64,000 bases of DNA from Kitagawia praeruptora (taxonomy: Eukaryota; Streptophyta; Magnoliopsida; Apiales; Apiaceae): assembly GCA_037693485.1 (NCBI GenBank), contig CM075348.1, positions 15,792,501-15,856,500 of the forward strand, read 5' to 3'. Position numbers and translations under genes: made by a program. The notes under the pieces are model-generated. The model saw only the letters and a program-made list of their open reading frames with translations. It searched no databases and was not told where the DNA came from. This document shows positions 11,185-24,786 of the stretch, one piece after another; within the stretch, counting starts at the first letter, position 1; each line of letters begins with the position of its first letter.

Positions 11185-12548
11185 TAAGGAAAAAATGTAT
11201 TCTTAATTTAATTATATCCTTATATATAATATGTGTAAAGTGAATCGTATCCATAATTTTACTTTGGTTGCCGTGGTTTGGTCATTACATTACCAAAATA
11301 ATCTCAACCGTCGAATCTAATATTTTTAAAAATAGACGATCAAGATTATATATCATATTAAAAGGAAATTATAACCTAAAAAAGATATCACTGTACTACC
11401 AAAATAATCTCAACCGTCGAATCTAATATTTTTAAAAATAAACGATCAAGATTATATCATATTAAAAAGGAAATTATAATCTAAAAAGGATATCATTAAA
11501 AAAGGTTGTACTGAAATTGAATTTTTTTAAAAAAAAATAATAATATGAAAAGGATTATAATTTTGAAAAAAATGTGGGAATTGTAAGTAAAAAGAGATAA
11601 CTTTAGCATTGATGCATACAGAGATTTAAACAACAAAACAAAACACAAAAAATTAAAGTATACGTTGATTAGATCCAAATTAAATTCATATTGCATGAAA
11701 CTCAATACGACCAATAAACTAGTTTGATTATGACATAGCTTCTGATTATAATCCTCTAAGGATTTTCTCATGTCACACTACCCACTTTCAACAATGTTCA
11801 GGTTATGAATTATCAATCGAATATTTCCGAAGGATTCTTTCAAATATAAAATATAACTAAAATATAAAACCGTGTTGTAAACTATACATAAAAATAGGAA
11901 TTTTCAAAATAAAACAAACAACATTTAACTTTTTAAATAAAGAAACTTATAAAAAACCGTACGTCGCAAAAATTATAAAAAATCGTGAATCGCACGGGTT
12001 ATAAGCTAGTACTATACAAAATACAAACAAATATAAAAATATATGACATATTTAATCTTCTTGACATTTTACTTTGTATAATTACATAAAAAAACATGAA
12101 ATAAATGTATTTAAAATTTAATAATTAATTATTTGCAATACATATTTTCTTATTGTATATTAAAATATTGACACAAAATACACAAATTTATTTCATCTAT
12201 GTGTTTATTTAAGAATTATTTTGAAACGAAATTTGTGTTATTGATCACTTCTCTTTTCGATATAGTGAATAAAATATTTTTCTGGGTTGTTATTCGAATT
12301 GAATCGAGGCGAATATTTGACTTTTTGAATTAGATTTCATATTTTTTTTAATCTAACTAAATCATTTTTATAATGTATCAAATTTATTAATTATGTTTGA
12401 ACCCAACTTATGTATAAAATAGTCGAATTCAAATTATATATGAGGTTTTTAGTTCTAGTCGAGTTTGAAATATTCAAAATATTAAAATATTTCTATTAAC
12501 CAAAAAAATCTAATCCAAGATTTTGAAATCCAGTCTCGTCTATGTGAC
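11185..12548. other. Non-coding AT-rich stretch with a Helitron-like 3' end
   Basis: Apart from the 106-bp repeat, the only structured feature is at 11983-12010. The motif cgtgaatcgcacg can fold into a short GC hairpin, and ttataagCTAG followed by T comes right after it, resembling a Helitron 3' terminus (hairpin, then CTRR, inserted before T). No matching 5' TC end was found upstream, so this may be only a terminal fragment. Confidence 0.4.
11292..11500. repeat. Two-copy 106-bp tandem repeat
   Basis: accaaaataatctcaaccgt begins at 11292 and again at 11398, and the similarity runs through the full 106-bp unit with a few substitutions and small indels. It is non-coding and contains an internal aaccgtcgaatctaatattt core. 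Confidence 0.85.
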
Positions 12549-13541
12549 GTGAGTTTTATCTACTATAACAAACATTCACTATCATTTTCTTTTAAGTCTT
12601 TCGTTTGGTTCTATTATAATCACTTTAGTCAGTATGGCGAGTTATCACGTGGGAAGAACGTTACGGAGGCATATGCAAATCTTTCAATCAATGATGATGA
12701 TGAAGATGGGGGATTGATTTTGGAAGAACCTCAGATTGTCCAGGAAGGAGGAGACTATTCTCACTGTTTGGTGGGAAGCTTTTTGTCAACTCGAAAGGTG
12801 AATTTCATGGCGATGAAAGACACTTTGGCATCGCTCTGGAAACCAGTAAAGGGAGTTTATATGGAGGAAACAAATGTTCCGAATGTATTCATTTTTAAGT
12901 TCTTCCATAATTTGGATATGCAGAGGGTCCTAGATGATGGGCCATGGACCTTCAATCAACAGGTGTTGCTGTTAAAAAGACTGGTAGGTGATGAACAACT
13001 ATCGGAGATTAAACTGTCGGAGATCTACATTTGGGTTCAAGTCTATGATTTACCCATTGGTTTTAATTCAGAGTTTATCTTTAAATCCATTGGCAATTAT
13101 ATTGGAAAGTTCTTAGCTTCGGATCCAAAAAATCTTAAGAGCATCTGGAGAAATTATCAAAGGATAAAGGTAGCACTTGATGTTCATAAGCCATTGAAAA
13201 GTAAAATGCGTATCAAAAAATCAGGAGGAGATTGGATATGGATTAAGTTTAAGTATGAACGTCTACCCTCATTCTGTTTCTATTGTGGTGTGATTGGCCA
13301 TTCGGAAAAGTTCTGTGAGATTCGTTTTGATGATAAGGAAGACACATGCGTTAGAAAGTATGATGCATCTTTGAGGGCATCACTAAGGAATCAACAAGAT
13401 ACCACCAGTAATCGTTGGTTAAGGGGAGCAGACGGTGGTAAACTGAGTGCAGGGATGGAGAGTAGAGAAGATGGAGATCAGGGAAGAAACAACAATCACG
13501 GAGATAGGGTAACAAAATCCCATGAGTCGTGGGAATTGTAG
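12549..13541 (+). pseudogene. LINE ORF1 (DUF4283 and CCHC zinc knuckle)
   Basis: 330-aa ORF. Residues around 70-200 match the DUF4283 pattern of plant L1 ORF1 (SLWKPVKGVY, RVLDDGPWTF, WVQVYDLPIGF). A zinc knuckle CFYCGVIGHSEKFC follows at about residues 242-255. The first 30 residues are unlike the family. The natural start is probably the ATG at 12634, just before ELSRGKNVTEAY, with a one-base deletion that shifted the frame, so the upstream start at 12549 is likely an artefact. The protein would bind RNA for LINE ribonucleoprotein assembly. Confidence 0.8.
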
Positions 13542-13885
13542 CAGTTAGTTAGCTACAAATCAGGAGATGGAGCACAATCTGGTATAACAGCTGGTAGAGA
13601 GGTTGTAGACGGATTTAACGGAAGGCTGGATAACAGAAATCAAATTACCTCAAATCAGATAATTAAGCAAAATTTGAATGTAAGTTTGGAGGGAAACACT
13701 TTTGGGCCGGATACAACTGAGTTAAGTCTTGTGGATCCAAAAAGACGTAGAATGGACCCAACACATAGTAGTCTTATTTCTACATCTTAAGCCCAAGATA
13801 CAGTTATGGGAACACAATTGGAAAATTCGTTGGAGCCAAAAAACGAGCTAATGGCGGGTGCTGTTTTACAGCCCCGCCAGTCATC

Positions 13886-14995
13886 ATGAATGCCTTAGCT
13901 TGGAACTGCCAGGGTCTGGGTTCACCTGGAAAAATTCAGTTCCTTAAAGAAGTAACCCGTAGTGAAAGGCTGTCGTTTGTTTTTCTCAGTGAAACTATAA
14001 GTAGCTATAGGAATATGGAGACTTTATGTGATAAGTTGGGGTTTGAAAACTTTATTGCTGTGGAGCCTCAAGGTAGAAGTGGAGGCATTGCTTTGTTCTT
14101 GAAAAATACAGATGGAGTTAACCTGCGTAGTTTCTCTCGATCGCACATTGATGTTTTTGTAAAAATGGCTGATTCTAATGTATGGAGATTGATAGGTATC
14201 TATGGAGAGCCATCGAGATCAGAGACACAAAACGTGGGATCTGCTTAAGAATCTATCTAGAGACGCAAACCTACCATGGTGTTTAGTTGGGGATTTTAAC
14301 AACGTTACCTCTCAGGCAGATAAGAGGGGGGGGGGCCTCCATATCCTAATTATCTCATTGATGGTTTTAATGCGTGTCTTCAAGAAGCTGATCTTCATGA
14401 CCTCGAATTAACGGGGCACCAGTTCACATGGGAGAAAGGTAGAAACACCTCGCAATGGACGAAAATCATGTTGGACAGGGTGCTAGCAAACTCACAGTGG
14501 CTACGACTGTTCGATTTGGCTAAAGTGTATAACTTAGAGGGATCACCTTCTGATCATAGTCCTTTGCTTCTTTGTCCAGAATGGCATATCAGAGGTAATA
14601 AAAAACGTTCCTTTCATTTTGAAAATGCCTGGCTTACTGAATCTATGTGTTTTCAAATTATAAAAGACTGTTGGGAAGATGTGCATAGTAGTACTATTAT
14701 TCAGAAAATTGCTAGGTGTGCAGAAAGTTTAGACGTATGGGGAAAAGAGATCACAGGATGTTTTATCCGTCGTCTAAAGGAATGCAAAACTAAACTAAAG
14801 CTGTTGAGAAGTAAACGAGATGCTCAGTCGATAACTGAATATGAGAACACAAGGAGGCAGCTGTATCTAGTGTTGGACCAAAAAGAAATATTTTGGCGCC
14901 AAAGGTCTAAGCAACTCTGGCTACAAGCTGGAGAAAAGAACACTAAGTTTTTTCACGCATCATGCAATAAGATAAGAAGGAACACTATGCCATAG
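13886..14995 (+). pseudogene. LINE ORF2, endonuclease part (frameshifted)
   Basis: Starts MNALAWNCQGLGSP, the usual beginning of the APE-type endonuclease of plant L1 elements. VGDFNN (about 14290) and SDHSPLL (about 14550) are conserved endonuclease motifs. The frame shifts near 14208 and again at a poly-G run (14327-14336), so the domain is read in three frames. The linker to RT (KNTKFFHASCNKIRR) is cut by the CACTA at 14983 and continues at 29023. The enzyme would nick target DNA for target-primed reverse transcription. Confidence 0.85.
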
Positions 14996-15271
14996 ATGGC
15001 CTATAGCAACCCCCAAACTGTGTTACCATAGACCCCATTTTGAAGTTACCATAGGCCAAAATAGGGCTATGGTAACACTTCAGCTGTGTTAGGTTCTCAG
15101 CAGTAACTACAGGTATCTAAGGTAACATCAAAACACAGACTAAGGTAACATAGCAAATGTGGTTACCAAAAACCTCTATAGCAACATCTTAAACACTCTA
15201 TAGTAACATAGTTTGTGTGTTACAACAGATAATACAATTTTGCACAGGTGGCACATGTGGGTCTCACAGGT
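14983..15271. repeat. CACTA left subterminal repeat region
   Basis: Short direct and inverted copies of gttaccatag, ggtaacat, agtaacatag and tggtaacactt occur about every 20-40 bp. Equivalent motifs recur at the opposite end. Such arrays are the known binding sites for the CACTA accessory transposase protein. Interrupted by the LTR element at 15272. Confidence 0.75.
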
Positions 15272-18200
15272 TGTGACACCCCCCAAATCCGGGGTCAGAA
15301 GATTTGGTTGTCACGCGAAAATCCTCAAAATAAAACATCTGCTTAATAATAATCATCCACTTGTGATTGTCCAACACTGGAAATATAACATCTGTGACCC
15401 CAACATACCAAGATCTTTTAAGGTTATAGGGCTAGAAACAAGAATCCAAATTCCATTAAATAGAAAGTATTCATTCTTTACAACATTCTCTTTGATCAAA
15501 TTTTAAACCACTGGTGTAACTTCGATAAAAAGTACGCCAGGCCAACTAGACTATACATAATAATAATAAATATTAGAACTCAATTATATAAAATAGATCT
15601 TACTCTAAATCCAGACATCCTGAGCCATGTCATCTTCGAAATAGCATCACGCTTCTTCTCTTTCTGAACTGAGCGGATAAATCTCGCCAAACTACCTTAC
15701 TGAAATGTTAGAATTTACAACAGCAAGTATGAGCGAAAGAAATGCTCAGCAAGCGTATAAAAATTTTGATATAAAACCAGGATAAGTGGGGCATAAAATC
15801 AACTGAAATGTAAAACAGTTTATAGAGAAACTGAATCAACAACTGTGATATAATTCAAATCATAACTGAAATCATTTGGCATGTCATAAAAATGAATCAT
15901 CTGCCAATTCACAATATATAGTAGCCATTCGGGCGATATGGATTGGATATATAAAAAGAAAGATAAAACACCATTGCCCCCTGATCAGGTTCAAAAGCAA
16001 TGGGACCCTTTATACTACCACCGGTACATTTCTATACCCGTGTGTATAACCCAAATTTCATTGAAGGTACCAAAATAGGCAAGTAATGTTAGCCTATAGG
16101 AAGATGGTATGGTTACCATATCCTCCTTAAATATTGCTGGACCATGACAGCAACCATGGCCTCCTACGCTTTATCAGTTTCCAATAAATATTGCTGGACC
16201 ATGACATCAACCATGGCCTCCTACGCTTTACCATTTTCCAATCCAATAGAGCAATTTCCGAATTCAACAGGAAATGCTTAGTTTCACATACAGTTCACAT
16301 CCCTATTATTTACTATGATAATAAGGATATGAAGAGTTTATCTTAAACAATTTCCCCACATCAGGATACCAGTATCAAGCAACTGTTTTCGCACAAAAAT
16401 ATTTAAGAACCACAAATAGCTCTGAACAATAACTATTTGTCATGATATGAATAAATGAAACATAAAATAAAAACTGTTTAGGATGATCAAGAAAAATACT
16501 TGCCTCTGGTCTTCAGCTATTGCGCAAAGTCGAGGTAACCCGTCTACCTTCTTCTTCTATCTTACATCATCATATCCTCTATTTTAATCATGCTTTGGTT
16601 TACGCTTTAGCGGTTGCCACAAGTCTGATCAGTCGACATCGACCCCGCGTGTCTACTTCAATATCTCTGTCGGAAGAAAATAATTGGAAATGTCCCCTTT
16701 GAACATAGACGTTTTCCCGGTGTTAAAACACCTTGCAAGTAAACCACCAATTCCACAAACAATACTTTCATCTCCAACCTTCTTTATTACAATCCACACA
16801 ATACTGCATCCATCTCCAACTTTCTTCGTCTCATACCAACTTAACTCCGCTGACATTCCTAAGTCAATATTTACCAATTAATCCTCGAATTAAACATTTA
16901 TGCATTCAACTTAGTCCAACTCAATCTATAAATAATTCTCAAAACATTTATCTTATTCCTCAATAAAGAAACATGAAAATCAATTAATCCTCAAGACACG
17001 ATTAATCCTCGAGATAACAATTAATCCTCGAAATAAGTCATTAATCCTCAAGACAATAATTAACCCTAGAGATAATCATTAATCCTCGAATTAAATACAT
17101 ATATACCTGTTACATAACCAATTAACACATAGCATATACGGCTCACAAATAAAAGAGCACTCAAATTATTCATAGAATATTTACAAATCACTAATAGATA
17201 ATCATATAATAATAACACGCAATTCACATAATCACATAGCACGTTTGATCAGATCATAAAAATATTTTATCTAATATTTTTAAAACAGAAAACGGTCAAA
17301 ACCCTAATTATCGGATATAACTGACTCAATAAAAAGGTTTGGTAAAAAGTCGATCCAAATTTAAAAGTTGAATTGTAACTTAAAACTATTTTTATAAGAA
17401 CCGGGTCATTTTTCTAATTCCAGAAATACTTTTCTCGTTGAAAACGGATAAACGGTTTAATTAATACGCAATTAATAAGAATAATTCAATTAATAATTAA
17501 ATTAATTGATTATTAAAATTAATTATTTATTAATCAACTCATAAACATAATAAATCTTTTATAATAAAAAGATTTAAATTTAATGAAGTCAATTATATAT
17601 TTAAATAATAATTAATTAATATAATTAATCAATTAAAATGAATTAATCAATTAATTAAATCAATTAAATTATTATTAAAAAATAATTAACTAATTAAATT
17701 TAATTTTTAGAAATTAAAATAATAATATATAAAATAAATCTGAATTTTAGAAAAATTTTATAAAAATTTGATCCAAAAACATTTTTCTGAAAAGTTTTAA
17801 GATTTTGAAGATCAAAACATTACTATTCATCATCACCTTCGCTGTTCTTCGTATGAATGCTTCGAAGAACACCACCTCCAACAATGGAGGTTTCCCAGAA
17901 ACCGGTGACCGGAAAACTTCTCCGGCAACTACCAAAACGTACCGTTCGTTACGTTTTAAGCACCAAATTCACTCCAAATCAACTTCTAAACACAACCATA
18001 CCAACCAAACAAACCCAGAATTGACCGAAACAAGAATCCGGCAAAAACCGAATTAAAATCCGGCGAGCTCAAGAATTAAAACCGGCGAGCTCAAAATCGG
18101 ACACCAACACACACGTTCTATATATCAAATCGAAGCCCAGGAGTTCAATAACTCATATCAATCAACAAGAACATCAAACAATCAACAATCAAACCGGAAA

Positions 18201-19099
18201 AATCGAATTTATATCTCACCCCCAAATTTTCGATTTCGAGTTTTAAGCTACTAAAAATTAAACAAAAATTATCATGATTCTCCTTTGATTATATACAATC
18301 TATAGATACTAACCACATCAACAACGGATCATCATACAAGCCACAATAAATTCGAGAAATTCGAATATTAAAACTAAAATCATGAATTTACGAATCAAGC
18401 AAATTAGGATGTTAAAACACACATAAACATGTAGTAGAGATCAAGAGCTTCAATTTGGTTACCCACATGATCGATTTGGATGTCATAATCACTGTCAAAA
18501 GTGGGTTTGATTCTGATGAACACCAAGAACAATTTTCAGAGAATTTTCCAGGAAATTAAATCAGAAAATCTGATTTTCTGATTATTTTAGTAAATAAAAA
18601 TAATTCAGATGCTATTTATATTAATAAAAAATTAATACCCCAAAAATATTTTTAGCCCCTAATTAAAATTATTAAGCCTTAAAAATAATTTTTATGGGAT
18701 AAAAATGTAAAATTTTTATTTTTAAACAAATTTAATATATATGCCAAAATTTCCCAAAAATTATGAATATTACAAAAATTACAACAAATTTCATTTTTAT
18801 ATATCCTACCATTTTATAAAAATAATTTTATCAAAAACAGGGCCTCAGATTCAATATAGGGGCTGGATCCGGAAATTAAAATGCGAAATAATTGTATTCT
18901 AAAAATATAAAAATTACAGAAAAATAGAATAAAATATTCTATGATACACAGAAGTCACATAACACGTATAAGATAATTTTCCTATTTAATAAAAATCATA
19001 ACGCGTTTAAATGCATTAAAAATAAACTAACACACATTAAAATCAACTAAAAATATATTTTAATATAATAAATTACACGTAATTTTTCGGGTCGTTACA
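15272..19099 (-). repeat. LTR (3' LTR of the minus-strand element)
   Basis: 3828 bp, TG...CA ends. Contains two copies of a 56-bp unit (tattgctggaccatgacagc ...) around 16125-16245; the other LTR has three. It also has a 22-bp insertion relative to its partner at about 18065-18090 (an extra ccggcgagctcaa repeat). All ORFs inside it recur in the other LTR and look non-coding. Confidence 0.92.
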
Positions 19100-20438
19100 T
19101 TCTTCCCCCCTTATAAGGATTCCTTCCTCGGAATCAGCTAAGGCAACTAGTGGGGTTTCTTAACTCCTTCATCATCAACACTTGCTTTACAAAACTGGGG
19201 ATACGTCCCTTCGCAATCAACTTCTCCAACATCTCAATTCAACTATATGATGTCTATCTGAGACAGTTATCACTGGAGTCTTACAACCCATCATTATTCG
19301 TTTCAAATATGGCTCGACCAACCTTCCATTAACATAATTTCATCGAGAGAGAGAGAGAACGGATTCCATTGATGTGTCACTGATATTCTAATCATTTTAG
19401 GACTTGCTTTTGCTCTTGGCGATTCCGTTGCGAATTTAATTTCTATCAGCGAATTTCGCTTATTCTAACCAGATTGGCATACCCTTGAAATTCAGTAGAG
19501 ATAACAAGAATCATGAAATTTTGAATAGAACAGATTCCATATCGTAGGAAATGTCCCACAATTGTGGTTATGAATTTACGAATTTTTAAAGCAACCTGAT
19601 TTGAAATAAGAGAATAACTGAGAGATCAATATGATCATATGAACCCGACGTTGTGCGTCTTAGCTCCGACATTTACAAATAAGGTGGCCAGCCTTCTTGT
19701 AATACACAACACACCAGTGATGGCGTCCCATCCAACTTCTATCACACAGACAGATATACCTGGTGTCCCCTATAAATAGGGTTGTTCGTCTCAGTAGGAG
19801 TAGAGAAATATGAAAGGAATATGAAATCAAATTAATAACTGATGTTTTCGGACAAATAATTCTCTGAAGCACACTTTGGATTAAAATTGAAAAAATTCCA
19901 AAGGTGTTATTTTTGATAAGATGAACAACCAAAAGAAAGTACCGAACAAGTGGTACTATATTGTAAATAAGGTTATTAACCACTGGAGAAAACAAAAAAT
20001 TGAAATTCAAAATGTCACTATTTAGAAGAGGAGATATATCTTTTAACAAATGCCTCTGTAGGCGGAATATCAAAATAATTCATAGAAAGGAAAAGTATTG
20101 CCAAGGTATACTTATGCCTTCTTTGTCAGTTCCTTCGATAGCTCGTCATTCGATTTTAAGCCTCCACATTTCCACGTTTTAAGGATATCGATATCGTTTG
20201 TCGTCGTTGACTCGTAATAATCTCTGAAGATTCCACAGTAAACATCTCCATTCGCCAGGCGATCTATCTAATTCAGCACAACTATCTCAAACGAGTACTC
20301 CAATCTTAACTTACTAATTGGTACTATATCCAATAGTCCAACACGAACTCTACATGAGCTCTGACGTTCCTTACTTAGCTATACACACTCCTACACACTC
20401 TCGTTTTTAGTTTACTATAACCCTGCTCTGATACCAAC
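19100..20438 (-). pseudogene. Internal region of the giant-LTR element, possible gag remnant
   Basis: 1339 bp between the LTRs. The only long ORF is 19660-20073 on the minus strand (137 aa). Its C-terminus CVVYYKKAGHLICKC resembles a decayed CCHC zinc knuckle of Gag, with the second Cys replaced by Tyr and the spacing off by one. No protease, RT or integrase is present. The element therefore depends on another element for movement. The gag interpretation is weak. Confidence 0.35.
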
Positions 20439-23400
20439 TGTGACACCCCCCAAATCCGGGGTCAGAAGATTTGGTTGTCACGCGAAAATCCTCAAAATAA
20501 AACATCTGCTTAATAATAATCATCCACTTGTGATTGTCCAACACTGGAAATATAACATCTGTGACCCCAACATACCAAGATCTTTTAAGGTTATAGGGCT
20601 AGAAACAAGAATCCAAATTCCATTAAATAGAAAGTATTCATTCTTTACAACATTCTCTTTGATCAAATCTTAAACCACTGGTGTAACTTCGATAAAAAGT
20701 ACGCCAGGCCAACTAGACTATACATAATAATAATAAATATTAGAACTCAATTATATAAAATAGATCTTACTCTAAATCCAGACATCCTGAGCCAAGTCAT
20801 CTTCGAAATAGCATCACGCTTCTTCTCTTTCTGAACTGAGCGGATAAATCTCGCCAAACTACCAAACTGAAATGTTAGAATTTACAACAGCAAGTATGAG
20901 CGAAAGAAATGCTCAGCAAGCGTATAAAATTTTTGATATAAAACCAGGATAAGTGGGGCATAAAATCAACTGAAATGTAAAACAGTTTATAGAGAAACTG
21001 AATCAACAACTGTGATATAATTCAAATCATAACTGAAATCATTTGGCATGTCATAAAAATGAATCATCTGCCAATTCACAATATATAATAGCCATTCGGG
21101 CGATATGGATTGGATATATAAAAAGAAAGATAAAACACCATTGCCCCCTGATCAGGTTCAAAAGCAATTGGACCCTTTATACTACCACCGGTACATTTCT
21201 ATACCCGTGTGTATAACCCGGATTTCATTGAAGGTACCAAAATAGGCAAGTAATGTTAGCCTATAGGAAGATGGTATGGTTACCATATCCTCCTTAAATA
21301 TTGCTGGACCACGACAGCAACCATGGCCTCCTACGCTTTATCAGTTTCCAATAAATATTGCTGGACCATGACATCAACCATGGCCTCCTACGCTTTACAT
21401 TTTGCTGGACCATGACAGCAACCATGGCCTCCTACGCTTTACCATTTTCCAATCCAATAGAGCAATTTCCGAATTCAACAGGAAATGCTTAGTTTCACAT
21501 ACAGTTCACATCCCTATTATTTACTACGATAATAAGGATATGAAGAGTTTATCTTAAACAATTTCCCCACATCAGGATACCAGTATCAAGCAACTGTTTT
21601 CGCACAAAAATATTTAAGAACCACAAATAGCTCTGAACAATAACTATTTGTCATGATATGAATAGATGAAACATAAAATAAAAACTGTTTAGGATGATCA
21701 AGAAAAATACTTGCCTCTGGTCTTCAGCTATTGCGCAAAGTCGAGGTAACCCGTCTACCTTCTTCTTCTATCTTACGTCATCATATCCTCTGTTTTAATC
21801 ATGCTTTGGTTTACGCTTTAGCGGTTGCCACAAGTCTGATCCGTCGACATCGACCCCGCGTGTCTACTTCAATATCTCTGTCGGAAGAAAATAATTGGAA
21901 ATGTCCCCTTTGAACATAGATGTTTTCCCGGTGTTAAAACACCTCGCAAGTAAACCAGCAATTCCACAAACAATACTTTCATCTCCAACCTTCTTTATTA
22001 CAATCCACACAATACTGCATCCATCTCCAACTTTCTTCGTCTCATACCAACTTAACTCCGCTGACATTCCTAAGTCAATATTTACGAATTAATCCTCGAA
22101 TTAAACATTTATGCATTCAACTTAGTCCAACTCAATCTATAAATAATCCTCAAAACATTTATCTTATTCCTCAATAAAGAAACATGAAAATCAATTAATC
22201 CTCAAGACACGATTAATCCTCGAGATAACAATTAATCCTCGAAATAAGTCATTAATCCTCAAGATAATAATTAACCCTAGAGATAATCATTAATCCTCGA
22301 ATTAAATACATATATACCTGTCACATAACCAATTAACACATAGCATATACGGCTCACAAATAAAAGAGCACTCAAATTATTCATAGAATATTTACAAATC
22401 ACTAATAGATAATCATAGAATAATAACACGCAATTCACATAATCACATAGCACGTTTGATCAGATCATAAAAATATTTTATCTAATATTTTTAAAACAGA
22501 AAACGGTCAAAACCCTAATTATCGGATATAACTGACTCAATAAAAAGGTTTGGTAAAAAGTCGATCCAAATTTAAAAGTTGAATTGTAACTTAAAACTAT
22601 TTTTATAAGAACCGGGTCATTTTTCTAATTCCAGAAATACTTTTCTCGTTGAAAACGGATAAACGGTTTAATTAATACGCAATTAATAAGAATAATTCAA
22701 TTAATAATTAAATTAATTGATTATTAAAATTAATTATTTATTAATCAACTCATAAACATAATAAATCTTTTATAATAAAAAGATTTAAATTTAATGAAGT
22801 CAATTATATATTTAAATAATAATTAATTAATATAATTAATCAATTAAAATGAATTAATCAATTAATTAAATCAATTAAATTATTATTAAAAAATAATTAA
22901 CTAATTAAATTTAATTTTTAGAAATTAAAATAATAATATATAAAATAAATCTGAATTTTAGAAAAATTTTATAAAAATTTGATCCAAAAACATTTTTCTG
23001 AAAAGTTTTAAGATTTTGAAGATCAAAACATTACTATTCATCATCACCTTCGCTGTTCTTCGTATGAATGCTTCGAAGAACACCACCTCCAACAATGGAG
23101 GTTTCCCAGAAACCGGTGACCGGAAAACTTCTCCGGCAACTACCAAAACGTACCGTTCGTTACGTTTTAAGCACCAAATTCACTCCAAATCAACTTCTAA
23201 ACACAACCATACCAACCAAACAAACCCAGAATTGACCGAAACAAGAATCCGGCAAAAACCGAATTAAAATCCGGCGAGCTCGAAATCGGACACCAACACA
23301 CACGTTCTATATATCAAATCGAAGCCCAGAAGTTCAATAACTCATATCAATCAACAAGAACATCAAACAATCAACAATCAAACCGGAAAAATCGAATTTA

Positions 23401-24287
23401 TATCTCACCCCCAAATTTTCGATTTCGAGTTTTAAGCTACTAAAAATCAAACAAAAATTATCATGATTCTCCTGTGATTATATACAATCTATAGATACTA
23501 ACCACATCAACAACGGATCATCATACAAGCCACAATAAATTCGAGAAATTCGAATATTAAAACTAAAATCATGAATTTACGAATCAAGCAAATTAGGATG
23601 TTAAAACACACATAAACATGTAGTAGAGATCAAGAGCTTCAATTTGGTTACCCACATGATCGATTTGGATGTCGTAATCACTGTCAAAAGTGGGTTTGAT
23701 TCTGATGAACACCAAGAACAATTTTCAGAGAATTTTCCAGGAAATTAAATCAGAAAATCTGATTTTCTGATTATTTTAGTAAATAAAAATAATTCAGATG
23801 CTATTTATATTAATAAAAAATTAATACCCCAAAAATATTTTTAGCGCCTAATTAAAATTATTAAGCCTTAAAAATAATTTTTATGGGATAAAAATGTAAA
23901 ATTTTTATTTTTAAACAAATATAATATATATGCCAAAATTTCCCAAAAATTATGAATATTACAAAAATTACAACAAATTTCATTTTTATATATCCTACCA
24001 TTTTATAAAAATAATTTTATCAAAAACAGGGCCTCAGATTCAATATAGGGGCTGGATCCGGAAATTAAAATGTGAAATAATTGTATTCTAAAAATATAAA
24101 ATTACTGAAAAATAGAATAAAATATTCTATGATACACAGAAGTCACATAACACGTATAAGATAATTTTCCTATTTAATAAAAATCATAACGCGTTTAAAT
24201 GCATTAAAAATAAACTAACACACATTAAAATCAACTAAAAATATATTTTAATATAATAAATTACACGTAATTTTTCGGGTCGTTACA
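20439..24287 (-). repeat. LTR (5' LTR of the minus-strand element)
   Basis: 3849 bp, the partner of 15272-19099. It holds a third copy of the 56-bp gctggaccatgaca unit (about 21300-21450). The primer-binding site lies directly beside it at 20424-20438. Confidence 0.92.
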
Positions 24288-24293
24288 CAGGTA

Positions 24294-24364
24294 GGGCCCA
24301 CATGTGGGACCCACTTCTGGGTGGGCCCACATGTGGGACCCACTTCTGGGTGGGGCCCACCTGC
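24294..24364. repeat. Two-copy GC-rich tandem repeat in the CACTA
   Basis: cccacatgtgggacccactt followed by ctgggtgg occurs twice in direct order, and each copy contains the palindrome cccacatgtggg. It is part of the CACTA just right of the nested LTR element. It is the most GC-rich spot of the element. Confidence 0.7.
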
Positions 24365-24629
24365 AAGGCCTATTGTAACACCTACTATAACCTATTGTAA
24401 CACCTAATATTACCTACTACAACACATAATATTACCTATTGTAACACACAATTTACCTATTGTAACACCGTAAATGTAACAAAATAAAAATGCACCAACA
24501 TAATATTGAATTCCCATAAACAAACCAACAACAATTCAAATCCACCAGCAACTACATCAAATCGACCAACTACATCATTTGATCCATCTTTACAATTCAA
24601 AATCTACCAATATAAGAAACAAAAAAAAA

Positions 24630-24786
24630 TCAACTTCCAAAACCACGATCTGCCAAGCCATCCATTTCATTGAACCCCTCCGACATTTCTTCTTGTTGTT
24701 GATAATACTCCGCTTTATTATCTTCTGGACCTGGAAGCAGCAAAGGAAATAGTTGAGGTGCAACTGATGCGAATAACATATTAATC
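24630..24786 (-). pseudogene. Captured terminal exon of unknown origin
   Basis: On the minus strand, an acceptor TTTTCAG lies just above 24786. It is followed by an open frame of 52 codons to a TGA at 24630-24632, containing LFPLLLPGPEDNKAEYY and ending MDGLADRGFGS. The composition (acidic, Q-run, definite stop) looks like a real protein C-terminus, but I do not recognise the family. It lies downstream of the kelch exons within the CACTA cargo. Confidence 0.45.

Larger units (their letters stand above)
15267..24292 (-). mobile_element. Non-autonomous LTR retrotransposon with giant 3.8-kb LTRs
   Basis: LTRs 15272-19099 (3828 bp) and 20439-24287 (3849 bp) flank a 1339-bp internal region. The target duplication CAGGT is at 15267-15271 and 24288-24292. 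The element lies on the minus strand. Read in reverse complement, the LTRs start TGTAACGACCCG and end GGGTGTCACA. A primer-binding site TTGGTATCAGAGCAG, which fits initiator Met tRNA, follows the 5' LTR (20424-20438), and the polypurine tract AAGGGGGGAAGAA precedes the 3' LTR (19100-19112). LTRs are nearly identical, about 1-2% different by eye. The layout suggests a Ty3/gypsy derivative that has lost pol. Confidence 0.92.

Noticed and set aside
16520..18056. ORFs of 60-83 aa inside the giant LTR, repeated identically at 21731-23267
   Set aside because: Duplicated because the LTR is duplicated; composition is non-coding and no domain is visible.
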